A stretch of DNA of 64,000 nucleotides from Phymorhynchus buccinoides (lineage: Eukaryota; Mollusca; Gastropoda; Neogastropoda; Raphitomidae), in assembly GCA_017654935.2 (NCBI GenBank), contig CM065689.1, positions 60,430,278-60,494,277 on the forward strand, in the 5' to 3' direction. A model generated the notes under the pieces. The model did not search any database and was not told where the DNA came from. It was given only the letters and a program-made list of their open reading frames with translations. This document shows positions 1-10,600 of the stretch, piece by piece (position 1 is the stretch's first letter; each line of letters opens with the position of its first letter). The position numbers and the translations under genes were made by a program.

Positions 1-261
1 TTTCCCCACACTCCCCAACAGGACTGTGAAATCCCTTCAAGATAACATGTTTTCCTTCAGCTTGGTGTATGGCCCCTTTTCCCCACACTCCCCAACAGGA
101 CTGTGAAATCCCTTCAAGATAACATGTTTTCCTTCAGCTTGGTGTATGGCCCCTTTTCCCCACACTCCCCAACAGGACTGTGAAATCCCTTCAAGATAAC
201 AAGTTTTCCTTCAGCTTGGTGTATGGCCCCTTTTTCCCACACTCCCCAACAGGATTGTGAA
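1..261. repeat. 77-bp tandem repeat, about 3.4 copies
   Basis: The block beginning TTTCCCCACACTCCCCAACA recurs at 1, 78 and 155 and again as a partial copy near 233, giving a 77-bp period. Copies are almost identical, differing for example at ACATG/ACAAG. The array may continue to the left of the window. I see no coding function. Confidence 0.9.
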
Positions 262-1743
262 ATCTGTAATTTCACCTAACGTGATAATAAAGTATTTTTT
301 GACTATCTCTCACTCTGTACCCTGATTCTTGGCTTTTCAGGATTTTGTTGAAACCCCCATGTGATCGATATTGCATAATCAAAATTTCATGTTATTATCT
401 CTTCTAGCATCATGGGCGAGTACGTTCGCCCAGTACATCACTACACTCCAACCAAATAAGGAGCATGGTAAAAGCTTTGAGCTTGTTGCTCTAATTGTCT
501 TTCTGTTTGACTTTTCAAATGAATAAAGATAGTTTTTTTTAAAAACCAAATGCAACTAGATAAACCTGTTCTCCACACGGCAGCATGAAGCTTCTGCGTT
601 CATAATTGATAGGAACAGAGCTTAATCTACTAGATTATCTAGAGCGCAGGATTGGTAAAATCCCCCGAAATTTTGTTCCTTCCCGCGATAATCGGCGCGG
701 GGAGCGGGCCGAGTCCCGCACATTTGCAGAACGGCCCGCAGTTTTTACTGATCGATGCGGGAAGACCTTCGTCGTCTGCTAAACCCGTCGTCTGGACAAA
801 CTGAAAGTATCGAGCAGGAGTGAAGGATTTCTCGACATTTCATTAGTTCTTGACAAAATGTTAGTGTTAATCAACCAATTGCGTTCTTCTCGTTCTACCG
901 TCCGACAGGAAGTTGCGAGAGTTTTGGCTGCCATCTTGAATGTTCTTCAAATTGAAGCGGGCAGGGACCCTGTTTGATTATGATTTTTGTGGAGGCAAAG
1001 TGAAAAAAATTTTCCTGTTCCAAGCGAGTGTGAAGAGGTTTTTTTGCGTTTGTTATTGATTGTTTAACCTGGATGACTTGACTGAGGTGTTAAAGTCTGT
1101 GTACGAGGGTGGGGGAGGTGCTGGTTCTTATGTATGTGATGTGGGGGTGGATAGGGGGGAGTGCCCCCCTTTTTTTTTTTATATGAGGGGGGGACTGACT
1201 GCCCCCCTTTTTCAGAAATCCTACATTAAGCTCTGCTATGAACCTGTCTGAGAAAGAACTGGGCTATTTTAAGAGATATAACAACTTTTTTGTTTGTCGA
1301 TGGTTCGTGGGCTACCACAGGAAGTGGTTGGTAAAGGTGAAGGAATTTGACACCCGGTAGGCCATTTTACATTTTTTGACAGTCATGAAATTTCATCATG
1401 ATGCTTGCTTAAAATAATTTTTTAGAGATTTACATGGTTTTTTGTCTATGGGTCCTGGCTACATCTTTGCCCCCCCCCCCCCCCTCCAACACCACCCCCC
1501 AAAATAATGTATTTATTCCCTTATGTACATTCCGCAATATGCATTAATTCAGGACTGTTCTATGGTAAGTGTGGAAGTCTGTTAATGCATTTTTTTTCTT
1601 TTCGTTTAGACCCCCAAAACCGAATCGTGAACATTCTAAGTCAATCCAAGGAAAACGTGGAGATTTGAATCTGTTAAAAATCGATTGAATTATATCGCCT
1701 GCAATGTTATCATGTAGCAATACACATATGGCAACAATTTAAC
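262..1743. other. Intergenic, no gene recognised
   Basis: I find no convincing exon here. The stretch holds short poly-C runs near 1,471-1,500 and 1,190-1,210 and ordinary AT-rich sequence. Positions about 400-470 hold a reverse-strand copy of the dispersed repeat described at 15,321-15,590. The small open frames are not supported by composition or homology. Confidence 0.5.
403..470 (-). repeat. Dispersed repeat fragment (GGTGGGAGTG family), minus strand
   Basis: Read on the minus strand this is TTTGGTTGGAGTGTAGTGATG followed by a segment ending in CCCATGATGCTAGAAGAG. The same core occurs once in SAS-6 intron 3 (15,466-15,540) and is the unit of two minisatellites in introns 10 and 12. It is therefore a copy of one interspersed family. 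Confidence 0.65.
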
Positions 1744-2010
1744 CAAAGATATTCTAAAGGGGAAGATAAACATCCGGTCTCTTTTCCCTATCTGAATAGT
1801 GACGACAGAAGCACTGGTTATGTCCTTTAAAAAACAGTACACATTTTACAAGTCGATAGGCCAGTTGAATTATCCGTTCAAATTCCCGTCTGAGTTTTTG
1901 GATAGCCTCCACTGTGACAATTGGTTACGTCCCCCACTAAACGATAACTCTATCAGCCCGGCTCGCCGAGCTCTTAAGTAATCCAGCTTACCCTTTTAGA
2001 ATATCTTTGT
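1744..2010. repeat. Small inverted-repeat element (MITE-like)
   Basis: The sequence AAAGATATTCTAAA near 1,745 is mirrored by TTTAGAATATCTTT near 1,996-2,009, enclosing about 230 bp. This is the layout of a miniature inverted-repeat element. No clear target duplication is visible and the class is unknown. Confidence 0.4.
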
Positions 2011-2377
2011 ATGTAACTAACGATTCTTCCCATTTATGGTGTCCTCTAATACACATTTTGTTGAATGTACTTACCGACTGAATGAAATAGCTGACCGGGG
2101 AGAGGCGTCGTAGAACACATGAAAAGAAACGGAAGCAGAAGCCAAACCCAAGTCAAGATTTGCCCGAACACCTGGCTTCAAACAGATCGTCAACCCAAAA
2201 TTAGACAGTTTAGCTCACCAGTTTTACGACGGATTTAGTAATCTGCATCATGATATTGCCTTCGATTGTCAAAGTGGGTGTTTTTTTTTCGTTCATTCAA
2301 ATAACCATTACCACGGAGAAAAAAAAGAATATTAAGTTTACAGATTGCAGTAAAAGTTGACGGTCTCTGTATAGCCA

Positions 2378-2530
2378 ACTTCGTGTTTTCCGAAGGTAGC
2401 TTCGGCAATTTTTGGGTGAAGCAGACGATCCAAATTTTGGATGAAATTTCACACATTGGCTTCAAAATCAACTTCGGCAAACTTCATGTTTTCCGAAGGT
2501 AGCTTCAGCAATTTTCGGGCGAAGCAGGAC
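2378..2530. repeat. Two direct copies of a 50-bp motif, 103 bp apart
   Basis: The block containing TTTTCCGAAGGTAGCTTC occurs at about 2,388 and again at about 2,491. Each copy is followed by GGCAATTTTTGGG or a close variant and by GAAGCAG. It looks like a decayed tandem duplication with no recognised product. Confidence 0.6.
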
Positions 2531-2539
2531 ACAGCTTCT

Positions 2540-2762
2540 TTTAATAAATTTAAAAAAAATTTAAAAAAAAAATTTTAAAAATTAAAAAAAAAAAAATTAA
2601 AAAAAAAAAATAAAAAATTTAAAAAAAAAAATAAAAAATTAAAAAAAAAAATATTTAAATAGTTTTAAAAATTTTTTTTTAAATTTTTTTTTATTTTAAA
2701 AAAAAAAAAAAAATTTTTTTAAATAATTATTAATTTTTTTAAAAAAATTTTTATTAAAATTT

Positions 2763-2797
<35 letters not shown>

Positions 2798-2800
2798 TTA

Positions 2801-2831
<31 letters not shown>

Positions 2832-4080
2832 TTTTTTTTTTTTTAAAAAAAAAAAAAAAATTTAAAATTTTTAAAAAATTAAAAAAATTAAAATAATTTT
2901 TAAAATTTTATAAAATATTTTTTTTTTTTTTTTTTTAAAAAATAAATATTAAAATAAAAAATTTAAAAAAAATTTTTTTATATTTTTTTTTAAAAAAAAA
3001 ATTTTAATTAATTAATTAAAAAAATTAATAAAAAATAAAAAACAAAATTTTTTTTAAATAAAATTATTAACTTAAAAATTTTAAAATTTATCTTTAAAAA
3101 AAATTTTAAAATACAAATAAACAAAAAACAAATAAAATAAATTTTTTAAAAAATTTAAAAAAATTTTTTTAAATTTTATAAAATAAAATTTTAAATAAAA
3201 AAAAAAAAAATAATTTAAAAAAAAAAAAAAAAACAAAATTTAAAAAAAAAAAAAAAAAAATTAAAATATTAAATTCAATTACAAATTTTTAAAAAAAGTT
3301 TTATTTTCCTCTTTCGCTTTAAATAAACAAAAAATTTTTTTAAAAATTTAAAATAAAAAAAAAAAAAAAAAATTTTTAAAAAATAAAAAAAAAAATAAAA
3401 AAAAATTTTAATTAAATTGTTTAAAAATTTTAAAATTTTTAAATTTTAATTTAAAAAATTTAATAATTTTTTAATTAAAAAAAAATAATAATTATTCCAA
3501 ACCAATTTTTTAAAATTTATATTAAATAATTATAAAATTTAAAAAAAAATAATTAAACAAATTAAAAAAAAAATAAAATAAAAAATATTTAAATAAAATT
3601 AATGTTTTCAAAAAAATATTTTAAATTTCACACCAATTTAACTCAACGTATTTTAAAATAAATTTTCAACTCCAATTTATTTATAATTTTAAAAAAAAAT
3701 TTTTTTAAAATTAAAACTACAATTTACCAATGTTTTTTATTTTTAAAAAAATAGAATTTATAAATAGAAATTAATTAAATTTAAATTATTTAATTTTTAT
3801 TAACAATTAATTTCAACCACTAAAAAACTAAAGAACCATTTTTAAATTAAATTATAAAAATTTAATTATTTAAAATTTTATTTTAAAAACCAATAAAAAC
3901 AAAACATTTAAAATTTATTTAAAAAAAAATAAAAAAAAATTTAAAAAAATTAAATTTAAAAAATTTATTAAAATACTTTTTGTTAAAAATAACATTAATA
4001 AATTTAAAAAATGTAAAATAAAAAAAACATAAAAAATAATTAATTAATAAAAAAAAAAATTTTTAAAAGCGTACAAAATA
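2540..4080. repeat. AT homopolymer desert, about 1.5 kb
   Basis: This stretch is almost only A and T, mostly as runs of 4 to 20 A or T, with G nearly absent for hundreds of bases. C is slightly more frequent toward the right. The borders are abrupt, near 2,545 and 4,070. No coding signal is present. It may be real low-complexity DNA or a poorly resolved assembly segment. Confidence 0.9.
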
Positions 4081-5190
4081 ATAAACATATGTAATACTGA
4101 CACTACAACAGACACGACGAGTATGCGGTTGATTCTTTTGATGGAGTATAAGTAGGATACATAGTTTTAAAATGTTTTCCAAAAGATATAAAAAGTTACG
4201 AAAATGGTGGCAGAAGATAACATTACTGGTTTACAGATTAAAATTATTGAAAAAGCCAGGGGAGAGTAACTCATGATTGGAGTGGTAACAATTGACCGCG
4301 TGCCACAAACTATTGCGAATCCGCGCTTGTTTTTATATAACTTATGTTAGTGATTTTCTGTAGAAAAGAGTTAAGCATGCTAAGAGGTTACCAAGTAAGG
4401 CAACAAGCAATCCGTCCTTTTCCACTTCTTTTTGTCCATCGATCTAGCCTCATGTCATATGAGCGCAGATGTGTCATGCTGCCGTTATTAACCCAAAAAA
4501 TAAGCCCTGCATGTCGGTCTTCAGTTGGAGAAAAATATAAATCTTTGTATACGTTCCTAGAACAAAGGCAGGAGAATGGACCAGTAAGGCAGAAAGGAAT
4601 TTGTAGATGACAGTAAGCAAAGGGAAAAGACAAGATGCCAAAGAGTGATATTAGAGGAAGTTAGAAGCAGAAGATGGAGGAACTATGTACAACAGACCCG
4701 ATATCCCTACGGGGGGCTTTTCCCCATATGCAGTATGTCGATCAATTTCACTCGTTCTTTCCCGCCATCCCTTCCATGCAGGGAACTTGATTTGTTTCTT
4801 GCTACAGTTATATTGAATGATGCAGCAATAATCTGCCCAATGGTACACAGGATTTTGCATTATACAGACACATGCACAACTATGCGATTAGCATTGCACA
4901 TATGCATGGCACTCTTTACATTTTGCAATGTGGAGAACTCAGTGTGCACCCTCCTGGATAGTCAAACTTTAAAATTATCCCTCACTATAGTCTCACGCAC
5001 CTGGATATCCTTTCAAACCAAATGGTTATGGCACCAGACCAGGTCAACTGAGGTATGTCAAAAATAGTGCCCTCAACAAACGGTCGAACAAAATTACTCC
5101 AAAACGTGACGGAGAACCTCAGTAACAAGTTAGACATAGTTATAGAACTCGAAGGCACTGGCACTGTGCAAATCTGAGCTTCAAAAGGTT
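4081..5190. other. Intergenic, no gene recognised
   Basis: Several short open frames on both strands overlap one another and lack recognisable domains, splice signals or biased composition. I treat them as chance. The stretch leads into a LINE remnant that begins near 5,200. Confidence 0.45.
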
Positions 5191-5198
5191 TTGATTTA

Positions 5199-6130
5199 AA
5201 GCTGAACTGCACAGCAAGTAAAATTAATATATGTGAAAACGAGAAAGACTTGGGAATAACTTTTGATCCAGCTTTGAAATTTGGATACACATATATACAG
5301 AAGGTAACCAGTAAAGCTAATCAAGTAATGGGTTTAATCAAAAGATCATTTGACTATCTTTATAAAGATATATTTGTTAAATTATACAAGGCTATGGTTC
5401 GACCTCGCATAGAATATGGCAACTGTTAATTGAGTAATATTAAAACTACTGCTATCAGTAATAGATTATATTAAGTTACATTAAGTTTCTTTACCCTTTC
5501 ATTAGATTAACTATGATGAGCTGTTGATGTTTTTCGTTTTTCTTCGCATTATGTTTGCCGTAATTCGCTCTGAATTCATTTATACACATGAATGTTGATC
5601 ATTGATGGGATGAAAGAGTGAGTGAAAGCAGGAATTGTGGAATGAATGAAGAGAAGGAATACAAATTATTGAATACAAAAGAATATGGCAACTGTATATG
5701 GCATCCTAACCTAAAAAGACAATCAATAGTAATTGAAAAAGTTCAGAGAAGATCCACAAAATTTGTTAAAGCAAGTAAAAATATGTCTTACGAGGAACGT
5801 TTAAATTTTCTAAAATTACCATCATTAAAATGAAGAAGGCTTAGAGGGGACCTTATTCAAACCTATACAATTGTACATAATCTTGATGATATAAATTACA
5901 ATGACTTTTTCATAAAATGTACAGTAGACAAAACAAGAAATAGCGATGGTAAATTGTTTCTTAACAGATCTAATACTAACACCCGCAAAAACATTTTTAC
6001 TAACCGTGTTGTTCATATGTGGAATGATCTACCAATTGACATAAAGAATGCACCTAGCATTAATGAATTCAAAAATCTTTTGGACGAAAACCCAAATTTG
6101 AAAACAAAATTTAAATGTTTCGATGAATAA
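5199..6130 (+). pseudogene. LINE reverse-transcriptase C-terminal remnant, copy 1, interrupted
   Basis: Translation gives the conserved tail of a non-LTR reverse transcriptase of the CR1/L2/jockey type: EKDLGITFDPALKFG near 5,245, then KAMVRPRIEYGN, then after an interruption RQSIVIEKVQRRSTKFVKA, LPSLK and RRLRGDLIQTY, closing with TNRVVHMWNDLPIDIKNA and a stop at 6,128-6,130. The frame is broken in two ways. A 253-bp insertion (5,427-5,679) is flanked by a 16-bp duplication, and an in-frame TGA lies at 5,831-5,833 where copy 2 has Phe. The copy is 5'-truncated, lacking the endonuclease and RT core. It is inactive. Confidence 0.8.
5427..5695. mobile_element. Short retro-insertion with 16-bp target duplication
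   Basis: AGAATATGGCAACTGT occurs at 5,411-5,426 and again at 5,680-5,695, exactly where the LINE reading frame is cut at the Glu-Tyr-Gly-Asn-Cys position. The 253 bp between the copies has no coding match, and A-rich sequence precedes the second copy. The long target duplication indicates insertion by target-primed reverse transcription, probably of a short non-autonomous element. Confidence 0.7.
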
Positions 6131-6256
6131 TAAAAAAATATATAAAAAAGCCATTCTCTTAAAGATTTATCTTTTTTTTAATTAGTTTTTGATTTAAGAG
6201 ACGCAAACCACTAAATAATTTGTCAAGTCAAATTCATTGAGAAGGGGCGTAACAAA

Positions 6257-6258
<2 letters not shown>

Positions 6259-6320
<62 letters not shown>
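6259..6320. repeat. (CT)n microsatellite
   Basis: A run of CT dinucleotides, interrupted once by CC, is followed by CA-rich sequence. Open frames across it are artefacts of the repeat. Confidence 0.95.
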
Positions 6321-6644
6321 ACAAACACGCACGCACATCCACAAGTTTACACAAAATAGTTCTACAAAAGAAACAAAAACCATTTCCAAAAACAGTTTTG
6401 TATGCATGTATTTATGCACATGCACACTTTCTCGTGCAGCTATGTAAGAAATGTTGGCTCATGCGCGCGCTTTTATAACAATCAACACAATCATGTACTC
6501 TGATTCATTGTCCGGTTTCTTCTGTGGTTTTGAGATAGTGAGATTATCGTCCAATTGGTCGTCGACCCTTATGGGCGTTAACACTTCTGTGGTGGTGACC
6601 AACTTCTTTCAGTATATAACTATTGTATTTAATTTATTACGCAC

Positions 6645-7035
6645 ACGGTGTGTGTGTGTGTGCGCGCGCGGTGTGTATGTTGTGTGCTCTGTCGGTGTGT
6701 ATGTTGTGTGCTCTGTCGGTGTGTATGTTGTGTGCTCTGTCGGTGTGTGACCAGAAGCTCCAGTAGTAGCTTCACTTGTTAAGATCTTCTCTGAACAAAG
6801 CCACAATAACAAACAATCAAAAGATAGGGCACATCAAGAGGCCGCGAGGCCTGGCTGCCCTGAAGATCTGACCTGTGTGTATGTTGTGTGCTCTGTCGGT
6901 GTGTGACCAGAAGCTCCAGTAGTAGCTTCACTTGTTAGGATCTTCTCTGGTGTGTATGTTGTGTGCTCTGTCGGTGTGTGACCAGAAGCTTCAGTAGTAG
7001 CTTCACTTGTTAGGATCTTCTCTGGTGTGTTTGCG
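6645..7035. repeat. Tandem GT-rich repeat with longer 70-bp units
   Basis: GTGTATGTTGTGTGCTCTGT is repeated five times. In the last copies it extends into a unit containing GACCAGAAGCTCCAGTAGTAG and ending at TCTTCTCTG. The array is cut at about 6,797-6,874 by a short LINE 3' end that also exists in inverted orientation near 7,805-7,884. Confidence 0.8.
6795..6874 (+). mobile_element. Ultra-short LINE 3'-end copy
   Basis: About 80 bp, AACAAAGCCACAATAACAAA through CTGAAGATCTGACCT, matches the reverse complement of 7,805-7,884, the 3' untranslated tail of LINE copy 2. It sits inside the GT-rich tandem repeat. A 3' tail alone is typical of a severely 5'-truncated LINE insertion. Confidence 0.6.
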
Positions 7036-7148
7036 TGCGTGTGCGCATATATACATTTGCACGACTGGCCTGTTACCCAACCTCGTGCAGGTTAACATCT
7101 TAAAGGGGCACCATGACGGATGATTTTTTTTAGCAAAAAATACATGTC

Positions 7149-8684
7149 TTAATTAATGGGCTGAATGGCAATCACCTGGCATGACAGCAGACGACTCACA
7201 ATATCAAAGAGTCTGAGATATATTTCTTGCGCTTTGTTTGGTAACAGAGCAAACACAAGTGGAAACATCTGTCCCAAATAAAGAACGTGGATCGTACGAC
7301 CGTGTAGAGCTGGGTAAACAGACTTGGATAAACTGAAAATGTCACTTTCTGTCCATGAATATTTCACAGCTGGAAGAAAGAAGCTCCAGATTTTTGTCTG
7401 TTGAAAAAAAAGAATTTTGTCATCCATTCCTTCATCTGCTAACAAGAACGGCTCGTGATCGATTGTCTCAGTCCATTTACTGGTCATTGCAATGCTTCGA
7501 AGTTGAGTAGGCAATGGTGGAATCAACTTTGTCCTTTTTCTCTACAGAATAGTTTTGACACTGTCGTAGGTTGGAGCAGCAACATCCCGAGGTTCCTCTT
7601 CAAATGCTGGATCATACCGGTACAGGTGTTTTATCGGCTGGTGTTGGTGGTTCTTATCCTTCACTTTCGTTTTGAGTTCAGCCAGCTTCGTCGTTCTCTC
7701 CACCTTTTCTTTGTGTTCTTCGTGATTGTGACTTTTCGTTCGGCTGATGAAGGAGCTGTTCAGTGTTGGCATTGGTTACCGCTGCTGCTTTGCAACCTGG
7801 TCAGGTCAGATCTTCAGGGCAGCCAGGCCTCACGGCCTCTTGATGTGCCCTATCTTTTGATTGTTTGTTATTGTGGCTTTGTTCATTAATCAGATTGGCA
7901 CCGCTGTGGCGCTTTTTGAACTATCATTGTCGTCTTAATCATAATTGTATTTGAAAACATTAATTTTGGGGTCACTATCTAGGAGGTTTTTGAAATGGTT
8001 AATGTTGGAAGCAAGTTTAGTTTGTGCAGGGAGATTGTTCCAGTGCTGGGTGACTCTATTAGAAAAGAAGTTTTTTCTCATATTAGTTCTACTGTATTGG
8101 GTTAGTATTTTTAGATCACTGTTACGGGTTCTCAAATCGTTAGACAATTGAAACAAATGCTTGTTAGTTCTGTCAGGGTTATTCAAAATTTTATATACAG
8201 TTATCAAATCTCCCCTTACTCTTCTAAATTTTAAGGATGGTAAACTTAACTTATGAAGTCTGTCCCCATATTCCAAATTTTGTATTGATTTTATTAATTT
8301 GGTTGCTCGCCTTTGTACCCTTTCAATTTGTGTAGATTGTCTTTTAAGAAAAGGGTTCCAAATTAGATTTCCATACTCAAGATGAGGTCTTACTAAACTT
8401 TTATATAGGTTCAAAAAAACTTCTGTATTTAATTCCATAAAACTTCTTCTAATTAAACCCAATATTCTATTGGCCTTGTTTACTGCTGTTGTAATGTGTT
8501 TATCAAATTTGAGTTTAAAATCAAATATGACTCCTAAGTCTTTTTCATCTGAACAGGTTGAACCTGTCCTATATTCTGTACACCTCCAGAAGACTTTGTC
8601 ATCCACTTTGCGATTGACTGTGTATAAACAATTCTGTATCTTCAGATATCTGGTGCTGCCTCTCCCAGGTACATAGACAGCCAT
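7149..8684 (-). pseudogene. FLYWCH-MULE transposase remnant split by a LINE
   Basis: On the minus strand an ATG at 8,684 opens the first half of a FLYWCH zinc finger: STRYLKIQNCLYTVNRKV, then DDKVFWRCTEYRTGSTC, with the Trp-Arg-Cys core. A LINE then interrupts. The domain resumes near 7,770 with SSFISRTKSHNHEEHKEKV, supplying the His-Asn-His end, and continues to SVKTIL. After one in-frame TAG (7,542-7,544) it reads RKRTKLIPPLP and a MULE transposase segment containing YLGQMFPLVFALLPNKAQ and EIYLRLFDIVSRLL. FLYWCH fingers and MULE domains are known to be joined in animal Mutator-like transposons. The rest of the catalytic domain is missing, so this is a dead, truncated copy. Confidence 0.75.
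7785..8553 (-). mobile_element. LINE copy 2: reverse-transcriptase tail and 3' UTR
   Basis: About 205 codons on the minus strand stay open from SDEKDLGVIFDFKLKFDKH through SLVRPHLEYGNLIWNP, IERVQRRATKLIKS and RRVRGDLITVYKIL to a stop at about 7,935. A roughly 150-bp untranslated tail follows. This is the C-terminal end of a CR1/L2/jockey-like reverse transcriptase, related to copy 1. It is 5'-truncated and inserted in the FLYWCH domain of a MULE transposon in the same orientation, so the naive open frame starting at 8,684 is a chimera of two elements. Confidence 0.8.
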
Positions 8685-9288
8685 CTCGATTAGACGTGCA
8701 TAACAGAAACTGATTTCAAAACAGAAATAGAAAAGGATGAAATACGTATAGTGAACCCAGGTAAAGAGAACTCACCTTCAGTCTACAAAAAAAAACCACC
8801 CGCAGTCTTCGCCAAAACAGATCGTGCATTAAAAACAACTCACACTCTATTTTGTGTTAACAGGTCACACTCGTACAAACCCTGTCTGATTAGACCGAGC
8901 GGTACAGGTACCTAGATGACCCAAACCGGATTTAGATTGAACGGGAATTAGACGCATTGGGAATAGATTCGGCGGGATTAGACCCAGTGGGATTAGATCC
9001 ACTGGGCCGCCCCCAACGTCACGACCAGTCCTGATCGAGTCATATGAGGCAGTCGCATACTGCATAGTTTGTCTCCATCTAAAGAGAAGGCGTGTGCCGT
9101 CTCTTTACTAATGGCTGCCAAATCGTTTGCACGAAATTTTCGCAATACAATCCTTTTTCTTTAAAACAAAAAATTGTTGTTACCGTTTATCTAAACCGGG
9201 AGTTTCGCTCACAACAAAGGAAATAGCTCCATTTTTGTTTTATTGCACTTCAAAAAAAGAAGAGTGACCTCCACCCACCCCATCCAAA
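8685..9288. other. No gene recognised
   Basis: Nothing in this stretch resembles a domain. At about 8,930-9,005 an imperfect motif of the type GGGATTAGAYCCAGTGGG is repeated four times. The remainder is unique sequence leading to a possible first exon at 9,289. Confidence 0.4.
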
Positions 9289-9370
9289 ATGGACTCTCTC
9301 CGGCATCTCCGCCAAGGAGGAATCATCAGTCGCCGTTTTGACGGTTTAATTTATAGGAAACCAGAGCAAG
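9289..9370 (+). CDS. Possible first coding exon of an unidentified gene
   Basis: An ATG in good context (CAAAATGG) opens 27 codons reading MDSLRHLRQGGIISRRFDGL and IYRKPEQ. They end in a canonical donor, CAAG|GTGAGTG; reading through it meets a stop seven codons later. I do not recognise the peptide and cannot place a second exon before the foldback element at 9,558. It may be the start of a gene whose exons lie elsewhere, an exon of a transposon, or chance. Only the start context and donor support it. Confidence 0.25.
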
Positions 9371-9557
9371 GTGAGTGTTCCGATCCTTGAAAAGGCTGTC
9401 TTTCTGGTGATCTCGACGTGTTTCTTGCAAAAACTCATCCGTCAGGGTCCACCTTTAAGCCAGTTAAAAGCAATCACAAGTGTGATGTACACTGCAAGTC
9501 AGTCTCCCAATGAACTTTCTGATATAATACATCAGCTTTTCCACGGAGTTCAGTTTA

Positions 9558-10532
9558 TGGCATTCCAAACGTCAAACAATTATTTGCATGATTTTTAGTG
9601 GTAAAATGAGGCACTTTCCTCATTCTGTGCACAGAATTCATTCTGTGGTGCACACAATTTATTGTATGCACAGAATTCATTCTGTGGCACACACAATTCA
9701 CTCTGTAGGACATAATTCATTCTGTACGACAGAATTCATTTCTGTGGCACACACAATTCATTCTGTAGGACATAATTCATTTATGTGGCACACACAATTC
9801 ATTCTGTACGACAGAATTCATTTCTGTGGCACACACAATTCATTCTGTAGGACAGAATTCATTCTGTAGGACAGAATTCATTCTGTAAGACACATATTTC
9901 ATTATGTGCACCAAATTTATTCTGTGAGATACACATTTCATTTTGTGCGCAGAATGAATTCTGTCCTACAGAATAAATTCTGTACTAACAGAATTCATTC
10001 TGTCGGAAACACAATTCATTCTATGGAGAACGAGGCTCATTCGCATACAAAGTGACGTCACGGGTGTTAGACATTGACCTACTAAGCTCCTCAAGGGAGC
10101 GTCGTTCTCCATAGAATGAATTGTGTTTCCCACAGAATACATTCTATAGGACAGAATTCATTCTATAGGACAGAATTTATTCTGTAGGATAGAATTCATT
10201 CTGTACGACAGAATTCATTCTGTGGGATAACAGAATTCATTCTGTGCACAAAATTTATTCTGTGGGACACAGAATTCATTCTGTGCAGAAAATGAAATGT
10301 GTATCCCACAGAATAAATTTTGTGCACAGAATGAATTCTGTCCTACAGAATGAATTCTGTCCTACAGAATGAATTGTGTGTGCCACAGAATGAATTCTGT
10401 CCTACAGAATGAATTCTGTCCTACAGAATGAATTGTGTGCACCACAGAATGAATTGTGTGCACAGAATGAGGAAAGTGCCTCATTTTACCACTAAAAATC
10501 ATGCAAATAATTGTTTGACGTTTGGAATGCCA
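9558..10532. mobile_element. Foldback element, near-perfect 975-bp palindrome
   Basis: The left end TGGCATTCCAAACGTCAAAC is mirrored exactly at 10,513-10,532. The inversion continues through TTTTTAGTGG and the GAGGCACTTTCCTCATTCTG segment into arms of a 12-28 bp repeat built on ACAGAATTCATTCTGT, itself palindromic. The arms meet at an inner stem (10,009-10,032 with 10,102-10,125) around a 70-nt loop. TA dinucleotides flank both ends, fitting a Tc1/mariner-like non-autonomous foldback element. It has no coding capacity. Confidence 0.8.
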
Positions 10533-10600
10533 TAGAGTTTTAGCAAAGACACTCAGTAGAAATATAGTAAGCTCCTTGGTTTTATATGGGGCTCAAAAAT

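Noticed and set aside
4645..5067. 140-codon plus-strand open frame
   Set aside because: It has no recognisable motif, overlaps an antisense open frame of similar quality, and has no upstream or downstream exon. Most likely chance.
8470..8676. Plus-strand 68-codon open frame over the FLYWCH/LINE junction
   Set aside because: The minus strand encodes clear reverse-transcriptase and FLYWCH motifs, so the plus frame is a shadow.
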